Assembly (NCBI RefSeq): GCF_016906535.1
Contig: NC_057374.1
Coordinates: 434,001-498,000 of the forward strand
DNA: 64,000 nucleotides
Reading direction: 5' to 3'
DNA from: Rhizoctonia solani
Lineage: Eukaryota > Basidiomycota > Agaricomycetes > Cantharellales > Ceratobasidiaceae
The notes below the pieces were generated by a model that had not been told where the DNA came from, made no database searches, and was given only the letters and a program-made list of their open reading frames with translations. A program made the position numbers and the translations under genes. Positions 1-11,733 of this stretch are shown in pieces (position 1 is the first letter of the stretch; the number at the start of each line of letters is the position of its first letter).

Positions 1-1194
1 TAATCTAACACGCCTCTGGCAGTATTCCTGTCTTAATGCAGAGGAGATGAAAAACGCATATGAGGCATGGGAGAAGAGATGGTCTGTTTTTGTGGACACG
101 ATCGTTAGCGGGCGTTTTGAGCCTCCGAATATTGATGGAAAACAAATCTAAAGCTACTAGGTGCAAAATTAATTGTAGAGTGTACTTATGTCATGGTATC
201 GCCTTCAATTTTGGACTACCTTCAAGGTTGAAATCTGTGGAGACTCATACAGGGTAATGTTATAGGATTTAAGCAGATATCCTGACTATTAACGGCACAG
301 AGAGTATGCATGTGCTTAAATGAGTGCTCCCTCATACTACCCTCGATACATTCCCGGGCCAGCTTTACTGTGATCAACGACTTACACCAAGTAAACCCGC
401 AACAACAGCCATAGGCAACTGGCCACATACGGCTCATTTGGGTCGGTCATGAAGAACTGTGCGTGGTCAGAGAAGATGGTGCCGACTACGTGTACGGCGC
501 TAGCCTTGAAGTCAAAACATGAAATTCGTACGACGTCTTTCCCACTCGGTCATATTTAATAGGAGCCCTATTGAACCATAAATTCAGCAGGTTGCGTAGC
601 TCCTTTTTCGCAGAATTCATACCGAAAAGGGGTATGCTAACTTTCGGTATCCCTTCTTTACACAGAGTAGATGCCCGAATGACCCCTCACAGGTCTAAAT
701 AAAACTTGGGTTTTGTTGTAACAAATGACCCCCTGTGAACTTTATAGTAACATGTATACGCAACAGAGCACGTCTTATCATAGGTAGGGATGGGTACGGG
801 TACGCACCAGTACCTGCGTGACCAGTAGCGCCTTGCGTTCCGACTGATAAGTATTCACTCAAAAGGCGCTGTCGCATTCACCTAAGCTGGGTCGATCTGC
901 AGTTCAACTCTCAAGGCCACGTGGATGATGATGGGAGATATATGAGTCAAAGCATCTGGATCCGCGCGTGCCCGTGCGTAGTACCCGTTTCCATCCCTAG
1001 TCATGGGAGGGGGGGTATGCCGGCGAAGATGGCCGCAGCGCCGATCGTACGATTAAATAAAACTGATGCGGAAGCTTTTCCGTCTGACGTATTTTACAGG
1101 AATATTACAAGGATAGTATTTCTGTTTGAGAACGCCGGCACTGAAGTGATATAAATACTTGCTATGCTCTGAGTTTCTTCGCCATCAACCGAAC
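1..1194. other. Gene-free left flank
   Basis: Only short open frames without recognisable domains are present. A perfect 9-bp inverted repeat (ATACCGAAA at 619-627, TTTCGGTAT at 642-650) with a 14-nt loop is the only structure I noticed. The last part presumably holds the promoter of the oxidoreductase that starts at 1195. Confidence 0.5.
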
Positions 1195-2501
1195 ATGACA
1201 CCAACGACAAACAGCGCTGCGATCTTTAACGAGTTTCCTCAACTTTTGGTCAACCAAAATACTATTGCATATGGAGAGAATTCAATAGATATCGAGAATG
1301 CGGCGCTCGGTGGCGGCATCCTTGCGAAAACTCTGTATCTATCAATTGACCCTCACCTACGTCGTTGGATGAACGAAGGTGATACTTCTACCGGACCGAG
1401 TTTTGAACTGGGTAAACCGTATGTGATAGGGTTAACATCTATTAAAACAGTAATAACACAAATTTTCTAGGATATGGGGTATTGGCTTGGCCCTGGTGTT
1501 GCGATCCGAGACGAATAGCGTTCGGCAAGGAGATATCATATATGTTCCAACTTACCGTACGTAGCGCATGTAAGCCCTTAATTAGATATTCAAGCCGCTC
1601 ATTCCCATCTAGCCTTTCAAGAATATAATATCCTCAGCGCAGACACGCCTCTGCGTGTAATTAAACCGGATCCCGAGGTTCCCTTGTCGGCGTATTTGAC
1701 TGTTTTAGGAATGCCTGGACAAACTGCATTTTATGGATTGGAACTAATCGGAGCTCCCAAATCTGGGGAAACTATTTACGTATCTGCCGGAGCCGGAGCA
1801 GTTGGATCGTAAGCACCTGGTCCGCACCTTCCAAGCAACAGTTCTAGACCAAATGAAACAGACTCGTTGCTCAGCTTGCCAAGGCAAAGGGCCTCAAGGT
1901 CATTGCATCCGCAGGGTCAGACGAAAAAGTCGAGGTCATGAAAAAAATGGGTATAGATGTTGCTTTTAATTATAAGACCGATCGAGTAGAGGATGTGCTC
2001 GCCAGGGAAGGACCGATTGACATATACTGGGATCATATTGGAGGCCCTCAGCTCGAGGTATGCAAGTTTTATTTCGCCTTAATAGTTGACTCGATGCTTG
2101 CTAGGCCGCAATTGGGGCTTGTAACCTTTATGCGCGCATAATAGTATGCGGAGCCATCCCGGCATTCAACAACGCCCCACCATATCACGTCAAGGTATGT
2201 CTACTATATTTTGCACTACATCGAATCTAAATTCGAGTCCGCTACAGAACCTGGCCGAGATTTTGTATAAGCGACTTCGAGTACAAGGATTCATGTACTG
2301 GGAGGCCGAGGTGGCCATTGAGGGGCATAGTAACAACCCACTCAAGTTCCTGAATACGCTCACACCATTGGTCAAGAACGGGAAGATACTCTGGAAGGAG
2401 CAGCGTTTAGTGGAATCCAATCTGTGAACGAAGCGATTGTGGCGGCACTGACGGGGAATAATACTGGAAAAGTAATTGTCAAGGTGACGGACCCTAACTA
2501 A
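1195..2501 (+). CDS. NADPH-dependent alkenal/prostaglandin-reductase-like oxidoreductase (MDR superfamily), one frameshift
   Basis: Zinc-independent medium-chain dehydrogenase/reductase of the PTGR/leukotriene B4 dehydrogenase type; such enzymes reduce the activated double bond of enals and enones with NADPH in the cytosol. Exons read as 1195-1430, 1471-1556, 1613-1808, 1862-2057, 2105-2194 and 2248-2501. Visible landmarks are the N-terminal LSIDPHLRRWM block, the nucleotide-binding VSAGAGAVGS loop, the DVAFNYKTD segment and the carboxy-terminal GKVIVKV. The start is the first ATG in frame with the conserved N-terminus. Near 2398-2402 the frame must slip by one lost base: continuing unshifted stops at 2425-2427, while the other frame gives the expected ending AFSGIQSVNEAI through TAA at 2499-2501. 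The family assignment is firm; the substrate is unknown. Confidence 0.85.
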
Positions 2502-3316
2502 GGCGAAAAAAATATCATTGCTACGATGAACTCCATGTGTCAGTTTAGTGTAGCCAGAATTAAATAGTGCACTCAACCACAGTTCGAATTCTATTCCGTA
2601 GTAAACCTCACGGTTATTCTGACTGGGACGGGGACCAATATGTGGTATTAAGTGAAAAGGGGCACCTCTCAGAAATGTCTCAAAATCGGGCATTAATGCT
2701 CCCGTTAGGAGATGTCATCTTGCCAACCCTGGGTTGGTAGCAGTTATAGTTTCAGCCAAAGAAAGCTTTGACTAGCTGTCTGTTTGTGAAAGCTGATAAA
2801 TGTGAGCTCCCACATACTCTCCTGGACATCGGGCGTTGATGCATATCAAGCACAACATTCCATTGAGAATCCATCAATAAAATACGATAGCAAATCACCC
2901 AAACATAAATCATTAACAGATACTTTTATAGTGCGAATCACACCTCTCCCTGTCACATCGGGTTCCCCATCGCAAAGTCACTTTTTACAGCGTCGGCTCC
3001 TAGATAATTGAAGTTTCTCCACCAATCATTTAGTCCGTTCATTACGTTTGTCCTATTGCAAGAAGACTTAGTAGGGGACAAGGGACAATAGGGTATTTCG
3101 TACCATTGATAATCCATCCCTTCCAGAGGTGGTATAAGCTCTGGTACAACGTACCTATTGACCGACTCGGGCATCGAAGCCGAAACCTGGCAAAAAGGAG
3201 TCGTAAATAAGCGAGAGCTTGTTACAGAATCCTGTAGCACTTACTTGGCCTGGCCGGTAGCGGTTTTTACCGAAATGGCCGAATGGACTTGTCTGCTGGC
3301 GTCCTACGATCTGTGT
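2502..3316. other. Intergenic region between convergent genes
   Basis: This stretch separates the 3' ends of the oxidoreductase (+) and the zinc-cluster regulator (-). I see no coding signal, RNA gene or clear repeat in it. Confidence 0.5.
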
Positions 3317-5940
3317 TTAGCCTTTTGTGACGAATAGGGACCTGAAAGTGCATACCAATGTTGTGTGGCTCCTAGCATTCCGGACAAGGTGGTCGAAGAA
3401 CTGAACGAAATGAGACGGTGTATCTCCTTTCTGTCGAGCGAGTGCTCGGCACGCATTCGAAACACCGTTGAAAACATCAATGATTTCGTTGGATAGCCCT
3501 TCGTCGACATGAGGCAGTTGCTAGGATAGGGCGTTTAGAACCAAAGCACAACAGCAACAGCGAAACCAAGTGGCTTACTTTAAAAAGCCAGACACCTGCA
3601 TATGCACAAGAAATCGCGAGCATATCCTGGCAATAGATGATCGATCCGTTCGGAACCAGTTCAGTAATAACGTGACGCAAAACGTCCATGGCACATTTGA
3701 TGCACTCGAGCGTTTGCATCCTAGTCGCAGTCAATTGAGGTTGTATCAGATTGAGTAGCTTCAGTTCGGCCACCAGAAGTTTGAGATTTAAACTTTGGAA
3801 TTTAAGAAGCGCCCTAGAGACAGGCGCGAGGTTGATTCTCTCTGACCAATAGGATTCTAAATTAGCTTCTAATTCCTCGTCTGTCTCGAAACTCACGGTC
3901 AGTATTGATCCATCGTTTGATTCGTTCGTCGAGCAGATTAGAGACGTGTCTCATCAGCGGTTCAAATGCAGCCTTGTTGGCCGTCGTCATTGAAGAGAAA
4001 AGCGAATGGCATAACAGCCGAATACCACCAAACGATGATGAGATCACAAGCATCGCATCTGCATCTGTGGGAAAACAATGTTAGCCAAAGAAAGTTGGTG
4101 CTTTGGTATTCTTACTGCAAGGAAACTTGTGGTGTGGTCAGAATTGGCGGCAGGTATTCAAGTGCGAAGACTTACATCTGGATGATCTCCTAGCCATTCT
4201 ATCGCATCCGGAAGACTGTAATTCGGAACCATTTGAGGCTTATTCCTTTGCATTCTGGAGGGCACGATTAGATAGAGTTTTCATACGGTCAAGACACGTA
4301 CGCTGTTGTCATATCATAGCCTTTTCGGAACGTTAGCGATGATAGCAATTAGCCGAAATGGAAAATGCTAACAAACAAGCTCTGCGAACACATCTGTTAA
4401 ACCAAGAGGGGACAAAGAAAAGAAAAGATGACATACGTAGCCAAGTCCTCTCCTTGTTCTACGCACGCGTATGATTATGATTAGTACTTCACCATTCAAT
4501 CGATAAGTAGATCATTACCAGTTGTTCCCGAGCGAGCAACTCGTCTGGAGAAAGCGGCTCGGTTCGGGGTTCATGAAGATTAAGTTCATATGCCATCCGA
4601 ATAGCCAATCCGACCTTTCGCCAACTACTCGAGTCCCGAGAATCCTTCCAGAACGTGAGCAACGAGAGCGCCTGTACGTACTCGATACTGCAAATTCCGT
4701 CGGCAAGCGCTCTGCCCAGAAGAGTCTGACCAAGGGAATTGCAGTTCTCCCAGGCATTGGGTCTGGCGAATCGGCAGGACACAGTGAGGATCGCGGTAAA
4801 GAGGACGCTGGAGCGAGTCCGAACGTAGGTGGGCGTGTGTAAAGCCGGGTCCAGTAGTGCTATGAGTGGATTAAGGAATTCGTGATACCTGGAGGGGATG
4901 GTTCCCCATAGAATCAGGAAGCGAGCCAAGAAAATAAAAAAGGTGCGACATACAAACGGAATAGTTCTGGTACTTCTGCTTCTTGAAGGAACCCCATTGA
5001 AACCGGAGTGTCGTAATTATCCTGGGGTTTGGTGTCGTGACTGAGAGAGGTAATGGGCGGTATTGATCGGCGAAGCGGGTCGGGAATCGGCGAGAATGTT
5101 GGCCAGTGAGTATGCACCAGCTATCGCGTCTTTCGGATGTGGCTCCTTTGTAGAGCCCATTAACTTGAGACTCCGGTCGGGGTCAAGACTCGCGTTTGTA
5201 GCCGACCCGGACCCGGAGCTCGATTCAACAGTTGTACCAGCACCGATAGTAAAATGGGGGCTTGTTTTGGTGTTCTGCATAGGATGAGAGTCTGCGAAGC
5301 CATGATGTGATTATTTGTAATCTCGTACCGACGCAAGCTTACCTCTAACAGAACTAACGTCTGGAGATGTGATGGAGGTGAAGGGGAGACGGGAAGTCCG
5401 CGCAGAGAGTGCTCTTGTTCGAACCTAGCGTCTCCGTAGTGCCGAGCAGAATTGACGTAAGAAGATGTTTGAGAGGCTGATGCGGCGGGCGAGTGTACAG
5501 GTAAGTGGGAGCTAGATGGTGCCGAGTCGACTGGCGACATGCCGTGTTGGAGCATGATTTCTGAAGGGCCGTCGACGGCATATGGATTCCTGGCTCGGCG
5601 TCAGGAAATCCGCACGAAAAACACCGGTACTTATCATCGGAGATATAAAGCCGGAGAACCTACCCGTGCCGCGGTTTACGTCCCCGTTTCTTCTCTCGGT
5701 AGACGCATTCAAGTGAGAGTCTGGTACACCTTGCGCACGGGCCATCAAGCATCGTGTGTTGATTCTCGCACTTGACCTTGATTGATCGGCATTCGGTGCA
5801 GCTAATAAATACCAAGTATATACATTAATACCATTTTTCACTGGTCACCATTGGGACTACTCACGCCCGACCACGGGGTTTGGGTGTATTATCACCGCTT
5901 TGAGTGGTCTCCCAACTCCTTGAGATTCGTTTGTGTCCAT
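3317..5940 (-). CDS. Zn2Cys6 fungal transcription factor
   Basis: Binuclear zinc-cluster regulator acting in the nucleus. The DNA-binding cluster lies at about 5670-5800, read as RGRACTECRSIKVKC, then a CARC pair and a final ECVY, so six cysteines are present, followed by a basic KKRGRKPR tail. A Ser/Pro-rich linker follows (5350-5580), then the fungal transcription-factor middle domain, seen at 4490-4930 (RARSSVLFTAI-like and WRKVGLAIRMAYELNLH blocks). The C-terminal exons run through 3862-4053 and 3570-3896 and end after VRNARSHTTLV at TAA 3317-3319. The proposed ATG (5938-5940, MDTNESQ) is not in frame with the zinc cluster exon, so either the true start is elsewhere or one base is missing between 5870 and 5940. 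It is divergently arranged with the adenosine deaminase at 6414. Target genes are unknown. Confidence 0.85.
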
Positions 5941-6413
5941 TTCACTATCGCTTGTTGTCGAGGTGGCCAGCCTCGGCTTTGGGGGCTTCCCATTGGAAAA
6001 ACAGAAGCACATCACATGATCTCGACAACCACTTCTTCAATAGTGCTTGCATATTTGTCGACTAGCGCCTCGATCCCACTGACCTTCGCTTATGGACCCG
6101 ACAAACTTACCCCCATCTATATCGAGCTTCTGCCCACCCACGCAAGACTGGTTGTCTATTTCAAAAACTCTAGACACGAGCATTCCTAGCGTCGCTTTTA
6201 ACGGGAACAATCGACATACGATGATCCTGCTGACACTACTCATTATACATCATGACCCAACAAAAAATTCGGAAGCAAAAGCATGGGCTACTTATAGTCA
6301 AGTGACCGACTTGTCTCCTGCGCCCATCATCTTTGGCAGAATTGCTCTGTGAGTGTACTCTCCCAAGTACAGTAGCCCACTGGTCATGACACTTTTAACC
6401 TCCTAGCTCGGTC
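5941..6413. promoter_or_regulatory. Shared divergent promoter region (regulator / adenosine deaminase)
   Basis: A 473-bp interval lies between the start codons of the zinc-cluster regulator (-) and the first adenosine deaminase (+). The arrangement makes shared or reciprocal regulation possible, but I did not identify a specific binding site. Confidence 0.3.
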
Positions 6414-8826
6414 ATGAGACTACTTGACACTCTCAACCCTAAAGCCGCACTCAGGAGAATATGGATCGCCATTCCAATTCTTTTACTCTGCGCTCAATCC
6501 GTGGGGGCCGCAGCTATAATAAAACCCCGAGCCAGCCAAAACAGTACATATTCAACCATTGAAGAGTACCACCGACAAAGAGCGGACTTGGTCGCTGCAG
6601 AGCGCGCGCTTCGCTTCGATGCTGAACGCATACGCAATGCGACGTCACGCGAAACCAAAGCGACCGAGATCGTTGACGTACTCCGAGAGCAGGAAGCGGT
6701 GAGTATTTGGCGTGCCGATCCGAACAAGGAATTAGGGATGCCATTCCTTTGGGCCAAGGAAACAATCGGTATGTAACTACCTCTTGATTGAAAATTTTAG
6801 GTTCAATTAAATCCTGGTCTGCCGTAGCCCAGACAAGTTTGTTCAAACTTCTCAAAAAGGTGTCAATGGTTCATTTACTGCTTGACCCACTCTGAACATA
6901 TATACAGATGCCGAAAGGCGGATTATTACACGTTCACATGGATGCCATGTAAGTATGACCAGCTCAATAAAAAGGTACATAATATTCTAACTCGATGATT
7001 ACCACAGGTGCGATGCATCCTATCTCCTCAAACTCGCACTCGAATATTCTATCATGCACGTTCAAACAACCGGGTCGTTGAATAGTTCTCTCCTTACCCT
7101 ATCCCTACATTCAAGCCACTCACGCCACAGGAAATAAGTCAAGCCGCGAACAATGCGCTGCCGACATCTCAAGATTATGTACCAGGCTCGTGGGTTGCAG
7201 TCCAAAGGGCGCGAGATGGATTCCCGAACGAGCTTGGTGGCCAGGAAGGTTTTGACAAGTGGATCATTGGTGCCCTGACTATCAACGCTGAAGAGGCTTA
7301 CGAGAAGTATAACACCTCTGCAAAGGTTCGTTGTTGGGAAACCAGACAGGATGCACGACCTAACTGCTTTGATAGATTTGGGAAAAATTTGAGTCGACCT
7401 TTACGGCTGAAGATGTATGCGTCTAGGATTCCGCCATATTAGATTCCGGGCTTACTCGTCGTTTATTAGGGCATTCTTCGTTACGAACCTATATGGCGCA
7501 AATACGTCGACCAGCTGCTAGTCTCACAGATCGAGGATGGAATTTCATACGTCGAGCTTCGTCTCTCCCTTGACTCAACAATGTATGTATGCGCTTCAAA
7601 CTCGTGTCCAGGCCACCTCAAACATGTTATTTCAAACAGTCCGGTGATTAGCGAAGATACGACTCGGAATCTTACCAATAGCGAAGTAATGAACATCACT
7701 ATCAGTACAATTGAAGAAGTGAGCAAACGAATGCGAGCGCAAGGTAGGGAGAAAGAGTTTGTGGGCGCTCGGGTGAGTCTTCTCTCTCGTGGTGTCCTTT
7801 GTTTGTCTGATCATTCGACAGGCGATTTATACCACTGGGAGAGGAATCTCTTACGATGAAATGGTGCAAGCGTTGGATGAGTGTCTTGCCCTCAAAGAGG
7901 AGTATCCCGACTTTCTAGTTGGTAAGCCCTCATGTTTAATTAATTCGTCATATCAGTGAAAGGACGTTTCAACTTCCAGGTTTTGATATGGTCGGTCAAG
8001 AAGATGCTGGGTATCCACTTGTCTACTTTTTAGAAGCGCTGCTTAACTTCCGTGCCGAAGCAGACAGGCGTGGATTGGACATTCCATTCATGTTCCACGC
8101 AGTACGCTCTCTTGTTTTATCACTTAAAACAGGCTAACTCAAGCATGTTATCAAGGGCGAGACCTTGGATGACGGTGGTGAAGTAGACGGTAATTTATAC
8201 GATGCATTACTACTCGGATCAAAGCGTGTCGGACATGGGTACATATCGTTACATACACCTAACTACGCTTAATACTCAATTAGAAAACAGCTTCTCCCTC
8301 GTCAAGCACCCTCTTTTGATGCAGAAATACCGAGAGAACGGGATCGCAGTGGAGGTTTGTCCGATATCCAACGGGATCTTGGTGGTGATTTTTCATCGGA
8401 ATGCAATGTTAAACGACTGGCAGCGATTTACACGCTCGGCAAGTACGCATCCTCTTCCGATTTTACTCAATCACGGCGTGCCGGTGGCGCTATCGTCCGA
8501 TGACCCATCGGTATTCCAGAACCCAGGTCTATCGTTCGACTTTTATCAAGTATGGAACCACTCGCGTATCGCGACTTTGAGCTCATTAGAAAATTTTTAT
8601 AGGCTATGGTGGCGAGTAATATTACCAATTTAATCAGCTTGGGGCAATTGGCACGACAGAGCCTCGAGGTATGTGTATATGTGCAACCATAGATAGATAA
8701 TACTGATTATCACCCCTGGTCACATTTCAGTACTCGTCCCTGAACTCTTCCATGAAGACCTATGCACTAAAAAATTGGGAAGAACGGTGGTTCGCATTTC
8801 TTGATGATGTCATCGCCTCCGAATAA
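6414..8826 (+). CDS. Secreted ADGF/CECR1-type adenosine deaminase, copy A, one frameshift
   Basis: Extracellular adenosine deaminase of the ADGF family, converting (deoxy)adenosine to inosine. The protein starts with a basic and then hydrophobic signal peptide (RRIWIAIPILLLCAQSVGA). The ADGF-specific N-terminal region follows (EEYHRQRADLVAAERALRFD), then MPFLWAKETIG, the metal-binding LLHVHMDAM (two His), the catalytic HAGET split by an intron at about 8100-8157, VGHG, and SSDDP with the metal-binding Asp. It ends with TAA at 8824-8826 after FLDDVIASE. About ten introns of 40-70 nt interrupt it. At about 7089 one base appears lost: comparison with copy B shows the frame moving from GSLNSS into YPIPTFKPLTPQE. 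Copy A and copy B share exon layout and are clearly a tandem duplication. Confidence 0.88.
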
Positions 8827-9313
8827 GTGCGGGATTCTGGGTACTCACTCCCGGCCCGCACCTTGTAATCAATCTGCATTGGTAGAATTTAATCAAGTTC
8901 ACAACTTCTAATTGAGGTTATCCGGAATTGGAGACGATGCCTCGGATCGGATTGGGTCCTATCCCTGACACGAAGGCACAATATCCATGTGACCTTCTGC
9001 AGCATCTTAAAAGATCGTATCTTGTAAGTTACTGTTGAATTGTGTATCTGAGGTCGGTACTTTAACCAGACCTATAAGGAAACAATTTTGAGACTGATAT
9101 TGATCTTGGCCAGAATGCTGAATCTACCACATCGCCGGTTCGGGTTCGGAATTATTGACCACCCACCAGCCGGTCCACACGTTGTATGCTCATATTCTGA
9201 TGTAGAGCTGGCCAACCGGCTACCCCATCATTTCCTTCAGCCACCTCGGCTTCTCTGAAAGTGGTATATAAACCCCGTCACCTTGAGCATACGATGTCCA
9301 TCGTAAGAATACA
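8827..9313. promoter_or_regulatory. Intergenic region and presumed promoter of copy B
   Basis: This 487-bp spacer lies between the two adenosine deaminase copies. A TATATAAA-like box (GGTATATAAACC at about 9261-9272) lies about 45-50 bp before the ATG at 9314. No other gene is visible. Confidence 0.4.
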
Positions 9314-11733
9314 ATGCACTTGAGTCTTTCAACCATTCGATCCCTTGGCGGGTTGCAGCTACTAGTGACTTTGCTCTGTACCCGGAGCGTCGGCGCAGTC
9401 CCCACATCTAGCAACCTGCTTCGTCGAAATGGGACTTTGCCTTCTATCTATGAATACCTTCAGCAACGAGCAGACCTCATAGCCGAGGAGCGGGCCATCC
9501 GTTTTGATGCCGGCTTCATAAAGAACGCTACTGATAAAGAGCTAAGGGCGATGAAAATTGTGGATGCTCTTCGTCTTCGCGAGCAGCAGGCTATTTGGTT
9601 TGCCGACCCGGACAAGGAGCCAGGGATGCCGTTTCTTTGGGCCAAAGATACTATTGGTAAGCGACACTCAAGCCTTCCAAATAATTGTTTGATTATTCAT
9701 TACCATATTGAAGCACAAACGGATTTGTTCAAGCTTATTAAAAAGGCAGGTGTTGGGTTAGGAGCATGTTGATAGATATTTAATCGTGTTGGCTGGCTCT
9801 ATCAGATGCCAAAAGGGGCGCTTTTACATGCCCATTCGGATGCCATGTGAGAAACGTTATTCAACTTTCAGATAGGCTTCTTTGACGAGTATTTCTTAGC
9901 GTGGACACACTATTTGCTCAACTTGCATTGGACTATCCCAGCATACACCTACGCACAGCATCGGGTGTGAATTCTTCTGCACCATTTCCAACACCCATAT
10001 TTAGGCCTCTATCACAAGACGAAGCGGACCAATACGTTAACAATTCGTTTCCGACATCCCCAGATTATGTGCCTAATTCGTGGGTCTCAGCACTAAAACT
10101 TCGAGAAGGGTTCCCTGGAGAGCTGGGTGGTAAGGATGGGTTCGACAAATGGATAATAAACGCAATGACTATTAGCGCCGACGATACATATATCCAATAC
10201 AACACAACAGCAAAGGTCTGTTTTATACAAGCCGTGTGAACCGTCCGTGCGTACTTACCAGCCTGTGGATGTAGATCTGGGCAAAATTCACAAACACATT
10301 CCTTGTCGCTTTGGCAGGTACTCTTTTTCAGTGGGGAACAACTGATACTTACCTTACTCCTACAGGGACTTACTCGGTATGAGCCCATTTACCGACGTTA
10401 TGTCGACCAGCTTTTGGTATCCCAAGTCGAGGACGGTATATCGTACGTTGAAATAAGATTAGGATACTCGCCAACGCGGTACGAATTTAAAGCACGACTT
10501 TCAATGAATTTGGAATTCATCTACCATAACATGCAGCACCGTTATCAGCGAAGATGGAACACGGAACCTGACTAATAGTGAAGTATTGGACATCACCCAA
10601 AGCATCATTGATGGAGTGAAAGCAAGGCTTCAGGAACAAGGGAGAGGAAACGAGTTTATTGGAGCAAGGGTAAGCTATTTTTATTTCTGCACTTTGCTTC
10701 TTTCATAAAGTATACAAAGATAATTTACTCGGCAACTCGCTCAATTTCCGTACCAGAAATGGTCCAGCAATTGAATGACTGCCTTGAACTGAAGTCCAAG
10801 TATCCGGATTTGATCGCAGGTAGGTTGATATCTCGTACACCTGGGGGTCACTAAGCGCTCCTTAGGGTTTGATATGGCTGGCCAAGAAGACCCAGGCCAC
10901 CCACTAGTGTTCTTTGCTGAAGCATTGCTTGACTTCCGCTCTAAGGCGGAAAAGCGCGGGTTAGATATTCCCTTTATGTTTCATGCGGTGCGTCTAGATA
11001 CATGCATATTTGAGTATAAACTTATCGTTAAAATCAAAGGGCGAAACCCTGGACGATGGCGGTGAAGTTGACAGTAATTTGTACGATGCGTTCTTACTCG
11101 GCGCCAAAAGGATTGGGCACGGGTAAGTGTGCTTGGTAATGAGATGATTTCTTGTTTATCGGTATTACTTTAAAGATTCTCTCTAGCAAAACACCCTCTT
11201 TTGATGCAGAAATATAGGGAGAATGGGATTGCCGTGGAGATTTGTCCAATTTCGAATGAATTATTGGTAGATCTATCATCTTTCATGGACTAACCAATTG
11301 ATATAACGCTGAAGAATTAACAGAGGCTCACAAGATCGGCAAATACACACATTCTACCGATTTTATTGAACAACGGGGTTCCAGTAGCACTTTCATCCGA
11401 TGACCCAGCAGTGTTTCAGAACCCAGGGCTTTCATTCGATTTTTATCAGGTGTGTTATCATTGCAATAAGGTCGTATATGATTCTCAGGCGCGATTATAA
11501 GGCCATAGTTGCAAGCAATATAACCAATATTTTGAGTCTGGGGAAGATTGCTCGACAGAGCTTAGAAGTATGTGCCGTTTGCCTCAAAGACTATTACAAT
11601 CATTCACTGAGTTGCAAATACTTAGTTCTCATCCCTGAACAATACTGCCAAAGCCGCCGCGCTGGACCTTTGGGATGAGCGGTGGTACGCATTCATTGAT
11701 GGAATCGTAGCGTCTGATAGGTCCTTCGCTTGA
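9314..11733 (+). CDS. Secreted ADGF/CECR1-type adenosine deaminase, copy B, intact
   Basis: Tandem paralogue of copy A with the same reaction and exon pattern. The signal peptide is recognisable (LQLLVTLLCTRSVGA). It is followed by the ADGF region (YEYLQQRADLIAEERAIRFD), LLHAHSDAM (metal ligands), a long exon 9901-10215, YEPIYRRYVDQLLVSQVEDG, HAGET across an intron near 10990-11040, IGHG, and SSDDPAVFQNPG. The stop is TGA at 11731-11733. All exons join in frame with normal GT-AG introns; for example, the intron ending at about 10540 restores TVISEDGTRNLTNSEV, matching copy A. No frameshift was found, so this copy is the likelier functional enzyme. Confidence 0.9.
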
